A stretch of 7,081 nt of DNA from NCBI GenBank assembly GCA_023445705.1, contig JAEXKM010000356.1, forward strand, positions 1 through 7,081, written 5' to 3'. This document shows positions 1 through 5,039 of the stretch, piece after piece; the stretch's first letter is position 1, and each line of letters opens with the position of its first letter. The position numbers and the translations under genes were made by a program. The DNA comes from Pseudomonadota bacterium. GTDB taxonomy: Bacteria > Pseudomonadota > Alphaproteobacteria > Caulobacterales > Caulobacteraceae. Under the pieces are notes generated by a model. The model did no database searches. It was not told where the DNA came from and was given only the letters and a program-made list of their open reading frames with translations.

Positions 1-1266
1 GCTCCAGACCAGCTTGACCGGCGCGCCCGCCTCGCGGGCGATCCAGGCCGCCTCGGCCATGTAGTCGTTGTGCAGGCGCCGCCCGAAGCCGCCGCCGATG
101 CGGGTGATGTGGATGGTGATCTGTTCCGGCGACACGCCCAGGGTCCGCGCCACCAGCGCCCGGCCCGGCTCGGGGTTCTGGGTCGGCGCCCAGATCGTCA
201 CGCCCTCCGGGCCGACCTGCGCGGTGCAGTTCTGCGGCTCCAGGGTTGCGTGGGCCAGGAACGGATAGCTGTAGCGCGCTTCCACGACGCGAGCCGCAGC
301 GGCGAGCGCCGCCCCCGGATCCCCGTCACGACGCAACACCATGGCCGGTGCGCCATGGCTGATCTCCAGAGCCCCGGCGCGGATGGCGTCCGAGTTCTGG
401 GCCGCGTTGGCTCCATCTTCCCAGACGACTTCGAGCTGCGATCGCGCCTGCTGGGCGCTCCACCACGACCGTGCGACGATGGCGACGCCGCCGGCCAGTC
501 CCTCCAGTTCGCCGCTGGCCGGGACGATGAAGACCTTCTCGACGCCCGGCTGAGCGCGCACCACGTCGAGATTGGCGCTGACAACCTTGCCGCCCGTGAC
601 CGGCGAGCGCTGGAAAACTGCGTAGCGCATGCCAGGCACGCTGACGTCGATGCCGAACAGCGGCTCTCCCCGGACGATGCGCGGGGTGTCGACGCCGCGT
701 TGCGGCTTGCCGATGATGCGAAAGTCCTTCGGATCCTTGAGCGGAACCGAGGCGAGGTCCGGGGGCGGCCGTCTCGAAGCGGCCGCGGCCAGCTCGCCAT
801 AGTTGGCGCGGCGACCGCTGGCGCGGTGGATCACATGGTTCGGCTCAGTCGAGCAGGCGCTGGCCGGCACGCCCCATCGTTCGGCGGCCGCCATGACCAG
901 CATCTGCCGGGCGGCCGCGCCCACCCTGCGCAGCGGCTCCCAGTTGGTCGGGGTGGCGTTGCTGCCGCCGGCGATCTGCACGCCATACAGCGCCGGAGCG
1001 GCCTTGGCCTGCTCGATGACGACAGCGGACCAATCGACGTCCAGTTCCTCGGCCAGCAGCATCGGCAGCATGGTCTTCACGCCCTGCCCGATCTCCGGAT
1101 TCTTGGCCATGAGGGTCACCCGGCCGTCCGGCGCGATCTGCACGAAGGCCGACAGCCGGCCATCGCCCTCGGCGCCGTTCGCACAGGCTCCATAGAGGCC
1201 CAGGAACAGGCCGCCGCCGAGCGCCGCCCCGCCCTTCAGAAAGGTCCTGCGCGAGGCGAGGCTCAT
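1..1266 (-). CDS. iorB: Ior-type molybdenum hydroxylase, molybdopterin-binding (beta) subunit, 3'-truncated by window edge
   Basis: Large subunit of a xanthine-dehydrogenase-superfamily enzyme of the two-subunit isoquinoline 1-oxidoreductase type. It should carry the molybdopterin cytosine dinucleotide cofactor and hydroxylate an N-heterocycle or oxidise an aldehyde; the substrate cannot be read from sequence. I translated the frame through to the window edge: 422 residues, no stop, no frameshift. Members usually exceed 700 residues, so about the C-terminal 40 percent is missing. The N-terminus has a Tat signal, SRRTFLK at residues 5-11, followed by a Gly/Ala/Leu-rich segment to about residue 27, so export as a folded protein is expected. 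Family-like blocks are GQGVKTMLPMLLAEEL near residues 60-75, HATLEPQNC at 339-347 and the cofactor-loop motif GGGFGRR at 391-397. The ATG overlaps the stop of the 2Fe-2S subunit gene (ATGA), giving translational coupling. The family is secure; the gene symbol is by subfamily resemblance. Confidence 0.9.
   Translation of the reverse strand, partial: MSLASRRTFLKGGAALGGGLFLGLYGACANGAEGDGRLSAFVQIAPDGRVTLMAKNPEIGQGVKTMLPMLLAEELDVDWSAVVIEQAKAAPALYGVQIAGGSNATPTNWEPLRRVGAAARQMLVMAAAERWGVPASACSTEPNHVIHRASGRRANYGELAAAASRRPPPDLASVPLKDPKDFRIIGKPQRGVDTPRIVRGEPLFGIDVSVPGMRYAVFQRSPVTGGKVVSANLDVVRAQPGVEKVFIVPASGELEGLAGGVAIVARSWWSAQQARSQLEVVWEDGANAAQNSDAIRAGALEISHGAPAMVLRRDGDPGAALAAAARVVEARYSYPFLAHATLEPQNCTAQVGPEGVTIWAPTQNPEPGRALVARTLGVSPEQITIHITRIGGGFGRRLHNDYMAEAAWIAREAGAPVKLVWS
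1263..1266 (-). promoter_or_regulatory. ATGA stop/start overlap coupling iorA to iorB
   Basis: The minus strand reads ATGA here: TGA ends the 2Fe-2S subunit and ATG starts the molybdopterin subunit. There is no strong Shine-Dalgarno directly before this ATG, which fits re-initiation by the same ribosome and matched output of the two subunits. Confidence 0.75.
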
Positions 1267-1718
1267 CGCGCGCTCGCCGCCTTGATGGCCTCGATGATAC
1301 GGGGATAGGTCGAACACCGGCAGAGATTCCCCTCCATGCCAGCGACGATCTCTTCCTCGGTCGGATGCGGTGTCTCGCTCAGCAGGGCGGCCGCGGCCAT
1401 AAGCTGCCCAGCCTGGCAGTAGCCGCACTGCACGACGTCGATGTCGATCCAGGCCTTCTGGAGGTTCGCGCCGACTGCGGTCGCGCCAAGCCCTTCGATG
1501 GTGAGCACCGGCCCGGTCACCTCGCCGACCGGCGTCAGGCAGGCGCGAACCGGCGCGCCGTCGATATGCACGGTGCAGGCGCCGCAGAGACCGACCCCGC
1601 AGCCATATTTCGTGCCCTTGAGATCGAGCTCGTCGCGCAGCACCCACAGCAACGGGGTGGCCGGATCGACATCGGCGGTCCGGGCCTGGGCATTCACCGT
1701 CAGTTTGAGCTGAGCCAT
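1263..1718 (-). CDS. iorA: Ior-type molybdenum hydroxylase, 2Fe-2S (alpha) subunit
   Basis: Small iron-sulfur subunit that passes electrons from the molybdenum centre of the neighbouring large subunit to an outside acceptor. It has 151 residues, the usual size. The N-terminal ferredoxin-like domain has four cysteines at C40, C45, C48 and C60 (GCGVGLCGAC, then ACLTP). The C-terminal helical domain supplies the second cluster with CGYC at 98-101 and CRC at 133-135. No FAD-domain gene lies beside it, as is typical of Ior-type rather than xanthine-dehydrogenase-type enzymes. There is no signal peptide of its own, so export would be piggyback on the Tat signal of the large subunit. I chose the ATG at 1718 because a GAGGAG ribosome site lies 4 nt upstream and MAQLKLTVN is a normal start for the family. 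A GTG 54 nt further upstream (1772) would add 18 residues unlike the family. The stop codon overlaps the next start by 4 nt. Confidence 0.92.
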   Translation of the reverse strand: MAQLKLTVNAQARTADVDPATPLLWVLRDELDLKGTKYGCGVGLCGACTVHIDGAPVRACLTPVGEVTGPVLTIEGLGATAVGANLQKAWIDIDVVQCGYCQAGQLMAAAALLSETPHPTEEEIVAGMEGNLCRCSTYPRIIEAIKAASAR

Positions 1719-1722
1719 GGCG

Positions 1723-1728
1723 CTCCTC
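1723..1728 (-). promoter_or_regulatory. ribosome binding site deciding the iorA start
   Basis: GAGGAG on the minus strand lies 4 nt before the ATG at 1718. It supports this start over the upstream in-frame GTG at 1772. Confidence 0.7.
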
Positions 1729-1782
1729 GCGTCTTTCGAGAAGACTAGCGAGCCGCCAGCAGGGTTTTTCACCGAAGTGAGG

Positions 1783-1810
1783 GCGCCTGACAGCCGATCC
1801 TGCCAGGCGC
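1783..1810 (-). terminator. GC-rich hairpin after ridA (terminator-like or processing element)
   Basis: Read on the minus strand, an 11-bp stem (GCGCCTGGCAG pairing with CTGTCAGGCGC, one G-U pair) closes a 6-nt loop. It begins 12 nt after the ridA stop codon, between the alanine module and the ior genes. No U-tract follows directly; about 10 nt later comes a small TCAC-TTCG-GTGA hairpin and then five A's. It could be a weak or U-less terminator, or a hairpin protecting the 3' end of the upstream message so that ior expression differs from dad expression. The inverted repeat is seen directly; the role is inferred. Confidence 0.45.
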
Positions 1811-1822
1811 GCCAAGCGCAGC

Positions 1823-2167
1823 CTAGCGGGCGGCCACCACGATCACCTCGACCTTGTAGTCCGGGGTCGCCAGCTTGGCCTCGCCGGTCGCCCGCGCCGG
1901 AGCGTCCTGGCCGCCGACCCAGGCGTCCCAGACCTCGTTCATGGCGGCGAAGTCGGCCATGTCGGCCAGCCAGATCGTCGCCGTCAGGATCTTCGACTTG
2001 CTGCTGCCGGCCTCTTCCAGCAGCGCTTCGACCTGGGCGAGGACCGTGCGCGTCTGTTCGGCGACCGGCTTGCCCGGGGCGCCGACCTGGCCGGCGAGAT
2101 AGACCGTGTCGCCATGGATGACGGCCTGGCTCATGCGCTGGCCGGAATGGAGGCGGGTGATGCTCAT
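1823..2167 (-). CDS. RidA/YjgF/UK114-family enamine/imine deaminase
   Basis: Small trimer-forming protein of 114 residues, the usual size. RidA proteins speed hydrolysis of reactive enamine/imine intermediates to keto acids and ammonia. Here the likely substrate is 2-iminopropanoate or another imino acid released by DadA, encoded just upstream. Against E. coli RidA as I remember it, the catalytic arginine is kept (R92 in PAR, matching R105) and so is the late glutamate (E107, matching E120). The position of C107 is threonine (T94), and the tyrosine of the N-terminal GPY segment is replaced by the RMSQAV type. This looks like the second RidA-like subgroup often found beside D-amino-acid dehydrogenase genes rather than canonical RidA. 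The start is supported by TAAGGAG 6 nt upstream, and the gap to dadA is 19 nt. The family is secure; the exact substrate is inferred from context. Confidence 0.92.
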   Translation of the reverse strand: MSITRLHSGQRMSQAVIHGDTVYLAGQVGAPGKPVAEQTRTVLAQVEALLEEAGSSKSKILTATIWLADMADFAAMNEVWDAWVGGQDAPARATGEAKLATPDYKVEVIVVAAR

Positions 2168-2173
2168 CTGTTG

Positions 2174-2180
2174 CTCCTTA
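2174..2180 (-). promoter_or_regulatory. strong ribosome binding site of the ridA-family gene
   Basis: TAAGGAG on the minus strand lies 6 nt before the ATG at 2167 and 6 nt beyond the dadA stop. It is the best Shine-Dalgarno in the block, so this gene probably has independent, efficient initiation, unlike its coupled upstream neighbours. Confidence 0.7.
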
Positions 2181-2186
2181 GAGATG

Positions 2187-3437
2187 TCAGTAACGGGACA
2201 GCGCCAGGTCCGCGTACTCGATCTGAGGCTCGCGCCCTGAGATCAGGTCCGCCAGCACCCGGGCCGAGCCGCAGGCCATGGTCCAGCCCAGCGTTCCATG
2301 CCCGGTGTTCAGATAGAGATTCGGGGTTCCCGTCGCGCCGACGACCGGGGTGCCGTCAGGCGTCATCGGCCGCAGGCCCGACCAGAACTTGGCGCGCTCC
2401 AGATCGCCTGCTCCAGGGAAGAGGCTGCCGACGGACCGCTGCAGCGTCGCACGACGCGCCGTCGGCAGATCTGTGCTGTAGCCGCAGATTTCCGCCATGC
2501 CGCCGACGCGGATGCGGTCGCCCAGGCGGGTGATGGCGACCTTGTAGCTCTCATCGAGGATCGTGGAGACCGGCGCCCGGTCCTCGGCCGTCACCTGTGC
2601 GGTGATCGAATAGCCTTTGACAGGATAGACCGGCAGGCGAAGGCCCAGCGGCCGCACCATCGGCGCGGAGTAGCTGCCCAGGGCCACGACATAGACGTCG
2701 GCCTCGATCCGCCCGCGGTTGGTTTCCACGGCGGCGATCTTGCCGCCATCGGACAACAGGCGGCGCACCTGGGTTCCGAACTCGAAGCGCACGCCCTTCT
2801 CGGCCGCCTTTTGCGCCAGGGCGGCCGTGAATTTTTGGCAGTCGCCGGTTTCGTCGCGCGGCAGACGAAGCCCGCCCACAAAGGGCTCGGCGGCCTGGGC
2901 CAGGCCGGGCTCGGCGACCTCGCAACCAGTTCGGTCCAGCACCTCGAAGGGAACTCCGAACCTCGCCAGCACCTCGACGTCCTTGGCCGAGCCGTCGAGC
3001 TGCGCCTGGGTGCGGAAGAGCTGCAAGGTGCCCTGCATGCGCTCGTCATAGGCGACGCCCGTCTCGGCCCGCACTTCCGATAGGCGCAGCCGGCTGTATT
3101 CCGCCAGCCGCATCATCCTGGCTTTGTTGATCTTGTAGCGCTCGGCCGTGCAGTTCCGCAGCATCCGCAACAGCCAGGCGACCATGTGCGGATCCGGTTT
3201 GGGGCGCAGGATCAGCGGCGCATGTTCGGCCAACAGCCAGCCGACGGCCTTGAACGGCACGTCCGGCGCCGCCCAGGGCGAGGCGTAGCCTGGCGAGATC
3301 TCGCCGGCGTTGCCGAAACTCGTCTCCAGCCCGACCCCAGGCTGGCGCTCGACGACCGACACCTCGTGACCCGCCAGGGCCAGTTCATAGGCTGTGGTGA
3401 CGCCGATGACGCCCCCACCCAGTACCGCGACTTTCAC
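2187..3437 (-). CDS. dadA: D-amino-acid dehydrogenase (small subunit, FAD-dependent)
   Basis: FAD enzyme of the DAO superfamily that oxidises D-alanine and other D-amino acids to imino acids and feeds electrons to the respiratory chain from the cytoplasmic face of the inner membrane. The dinucleotide fold is at the N-terminus: GGGVIG at residues 7-12, with the ribose-binding acid E30 at the end of the second strand. Then follow the DadA hallmarks NAGEISPGYASPWAAP at 43-58, GLRPMTPDGTPVVG at 354-367 and the flavin-contacting GHGTLGWT at 379-386. Similarity to E. coli DadA runs over the whole length. The protein has 416 residues against about 432 in E. coli, because it stops right after the conserved DLALSRY and lacks the short C-terminal tail. 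The start codon is GTG (GTGAAAGTC), overlapping the racemase stop by 4 nt, with GGAGAG 6 nt upstream. It follows the racemase that makes its D-substrate and precedes the RidA-family deaminase. Confidence 0.95.
   Translation of the reverse strand: MKVAVLGGGVIGVTTAYELALAGHEVSVVERQPGVGLETSFGNAGEISPGYASPWAAPDVPFKAVGWLLAEHAPLILRPKPDPHMVAWLLRMLRNCTAERYKINKARMMRLAEYSRLRLSEVRAETGVAYDERMQGTLQLFRTQAQLDGSAKDVEVLARFGVPFEVLDRTGCEVAEPGLAQAAEPFVGGLRLPRDETGDCQKFTAALAQKAAEKGVRFEFGTQVRRLLSDGGKIAAVETNRGRIEADVYVVALGSYSAPMVRPLGLRLPVYPVKGYSITAQVTAEDRAPVSTILDESYKVAITRLGDRIRVGGMAEICGYSTDLPTARRATLQRSVGSLFPGAGDLERAKFWSGLRPMTPDGTPVVGATGTPNLYLNTGHGTLGWTMACGSARVLADLISGREPQIEYADLALSRY
3434..3437 (-). promoter_or_regulatory. 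GTGA stop/start overlap coupling racemase to dadA
   Basis: The minus strand reads GTGA: TGA ends the alanine racemase gene and GTG starts dadA. A GGAGAG site at 3444-3449 inside the racemase 3' end is spaced 6 nt from the GTG. Coupling keeps racemase and dehydrogenase output tied together. Confidence 0.7.
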
Positions 3438-4546
3438 GAACAGCTCTCCGCATAAGTCCGATGGAAGCGCCGGCCGAGGCGCGTCAGAATCTCGTAGGCG
3501 ATGGTGTCGGCCTGCTCGGCGACATCCGCTAAAGTCTGCTGTGGTCCCAAAAGCTCCACCTCATCGCCCAGTCTCAGGCCAAGGCCCAGGGGCGCCAGTG
3601 CGCTCACATCCAGGGTGATGCTGTCCATCGAGACCCGACCAGCGAACGGCAGAGCCACCCCTTTGAAGAAAGCGCGCCCGCGCCCCGAGAGACGACGTGG
3701 CCAGCCATCGGCATAGCCGAGGGCGATGGTGGCGATCTGGCCCGGCGCCATCTGCACGTGGTCGCCGCCGTAGCCGACCCGGTCGCCGGCCTGGACATCG
3801 CGCACCTGGATCACCCGCGCGGCAAGGCCGACCACGGGCTCTAGCGTCGGACCACCCGGCGCGGCTTCCACCCCGTAGAGCGAGACGCCGAGCCGGACGA
3901 GATCCATCTGGAACCCGGCCCCCAGCAGGACGCCTCCGGAATTGGCGAGTCCGCGGCGAGCATGGGGCAGGCGCGCGCTGACCTCTGCGAAGCGATCCAG
4001 TTGCGCGCGGTTGGCTGGGCAGGCCGGCGTATCGGCGCAGGCCAAGTGGCTCATGACCAGATCGATGGCCAACCGGCCACCGAGTTCGCCGTCCTCGACG
4101 AGGGCGGTCACCTCACTTGCGGACAGGCCCAGCCGGCCCATCCCGCTGTCGACCTGCAGGGCGCAGGCCATGCGGGCGCCGCCCTCGAACGCCCAGCGCC
4201 TCGCCTGCTCGAGGCTGTTGAGCACGGGCGCGATCCCCTGGGCGGCGCAGGCCGCTTCGGCGCCCGGCTGCAGTCCGTTCAGCACATAGATCCGCGCCGC
4301 ATCGGGAAATGCTCGGCGCAACGCAAAAGCCTCGGCCAGATCGGCGACGAAGAAGGTGCGGCATCCGGCCTTGAACAGCGCCAGGGCCACTCGCAAGGCG
4401 CCCAGCCCATAGGCGTCCGCCTTGACCACCGCCGCAGCCTCGGCGCCGGGAGCAAGCGCCGCGAGCCGGCGGTAGTTCGTCTGGATCGCCGACAGATCAA
4501 CGGTCAGGCGCCCGCCCGCCGCCAATCGCAGCAAGTCGTCATGCAT
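3434..4546 (-). CDS. alr: alanine racemase (PLP-dependent, fold III), probably catabolic
   Basis: Interconverts L- and D-alanine. The protein has 370 residues, normal for Alr/DadX. The N-terminal TIM barrel carries the PLP lysine in AVVKADAYGLG (K42). Other family blocks are VDSGMGRLG at 132-140, the phosphate-binding ANSGG at 201-205 and YGVEAAPG at 224-231. The C-terminal domain has the second catalytic base, Tyr259, in VGYGG, and the GRVSMDSITLDV block at 303-314. There is no signal peptide, so it is cytoplasmic. Its position directly before dadA argues for a catabolic, DadX-like job supplying D-alanine for oxidation, although it could also serve the cell wall if it is the only copy. The start lies 17 nt after the cytochrome stop codon. 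The nearest purine-rich sites are weak (AGGA at 15 nt, GAGCGGG closer), so translation may lean on the upstream gene. Confidence 0.95.
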   Translation of the reverse strand: MHDDLLRLAAGGRLTVDLSAIQTNYRRLAALAPGAEAAAVVKADAYGLGALRVALALFKAGCRTFFVADLAEAFALRRAFPDAARIYVLNGLQPGAEAACAAQGIAPVLNSLEQARRWAFEGGARMACALQVDSGMGRLGLSASEVTALVEDGELGGRLAIDLVMSHLACADTPACPANRAQLDRFAEVSARLPHARRGLANSGGVLLGAGFQMDLVRLGVSLYGVEAAPGGPTLEPVVGLAARVIQVRDVQAGDRVGYGGDHVQMAPGQIATIALGYADGWPRRLSGRGRAFFKGVALPFAGRVSMDSITLDVSALAPLGLGLRLGDEVELLGPQQTLADVAEQADTIAYEILTRLGRRFHRTYAESCS

Positions 4547-4563
4547 GGTTAGGCCCGCTCGTC

Positions 4564-4953
4564 CTAACGGGCCGGTTTGGCGAGATAGGCCACGATGGCC
4601 TGCCGATCGGCTGCGTTTGGCACAGCAATCATCATGCGGGTGCCCGGCACGGCCTTAGCCGGCGCAGCCAGGAACTGGTCGAGGGTCGCGGCGTCCCAGT
4701 TCTTTCCCCAGGCGACCAGGGCCGGCGAGTACTTGAAACCGGGCGAGGAGCCCGCCTTGCGCCCGGCCAGGCCCGAGAGATTGGGACCCATCGCCTGGCG
4801 CCCGCCGGGCGTGATCGTGTGGCACGTCCCGCAACGCTGCTTGAACAGCGCCTCCCCGTTCGGCGCGGCCTGGGCGGCGGCGGGCGCGGCCAGCAGCGTC
4901 AGCGCTGCGACCGCCGAGCAGAAGCCGAGGCTCCGATAAGCGAGCCGGGACAT
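4564..4953 (-). CDS. periplasmic class I (c2-like) monoheme cytochrome c
   Basis: Small soluble electron carrier of 129 residues. A Sec signal peptide spans about residues 1-28: basic MSRLAYR start, hydrophobic core, Ala-rich AAPAAAQA end. The mature protein begins near GEALFKQRCGTCH, with the heme attachment motif CGTCH at 41-45 and His45 as one axial ligand. The distal ligand is probably Met107 in PGTRMM, matching the GTKM motif of c2/mitochondrial-type cytochromes. GPNLSGLAGRKAG at 56-68 and the final helix (DRQAIVAYLAKPAR) complete the class I fold. The start has GGAG 7 nt upstream (4961-4964). The gene heads the racemase-dadA-ridA block. It may carry electrons away from the Ior-type periplasmic enzyme encoded downstream, or from the bc1 complex to an oxidase; sequence alone does not decide. 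Confidence 0.93.
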   Translation of the reverse strand: MSRLAYRSLGFCSAVAALTLLAAPAAAQAAPNGEALFKQRCGTCHTITPGGRQAMGPNLSGLAGRKAGSSPGFKYSPALVAWGKNWDAATLDQFLAAPAKAVPGTRMMIAVPNAADRQAIVAYLAKPAR

Positions 4954-4986
4954 GCGGGTACTCCATTTCGAACGTGAGCGCCGTCG

Positions 4987-5024
4987 GGCCCGCTCCAGCC
5001 CTGAGGGGTGGACCGAAGCGGGCC
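4987..5024 (-). terminator. GC-rich hairpin after the TonB receptor gene
   Basis: On the minus strand GGCCCGCT pairs with AGCGGGCC (8 bp). The stem can extend inward to 15 bp using three G-U pairs, closing an 8-nt loop. It starts 15 nt after the receptor stop codon. No U-tract follows, so classical intrinsic termination is uncertain. It still marks the likely boundary between the receptor transcript and the cytochrome-led block. A 9-bp direct repeat, GCCGTCGGG on the plus strand at 4980-4988 and 5022-5030, overlaps both arms. Confidence 0.45.
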
Positions 5025-5039
5025 GTCGGGGGAGGCAGG

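Noticed and set aside
70..1308. Plus-strand open frame of 412 codons opposite the Ior large subunit
   Set aside because: Same antisense register effect. The minus strand encodes the recognised molybdopterin subunit without interruption.
1719..1772. Upstream GTG start adding 18 residues to the 2Fe-2S subunit
   Set aside because: No ribosome site was seen for it, the extension is unlike the family N-terminus, and the internal ATG has GAGGAG in place.
1761..1780. Plus-strand T5 run next to a small inverted repeat as a terminator
   Set aside because: The T's precede the stem on the plus strand and become A's on the transcribed minus strand, and the stem is only 4 bp, so it is not a normal intrinsic terminator in either direction.
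2298..3083. Plus-strand frame of 261 codons opposite dadA
   Set aside because: Antisense shadow in exact codon register to a full-length DadA; composition His/Arg/Gly/Ala-rich without domain features.
3962..4552. Plus-strand frame of 196 codons opposite the racemase 5' half
   Set aside because: Antisense shadow in exact codon register to alanine racemase; no motifs and no convincing ribosome site.
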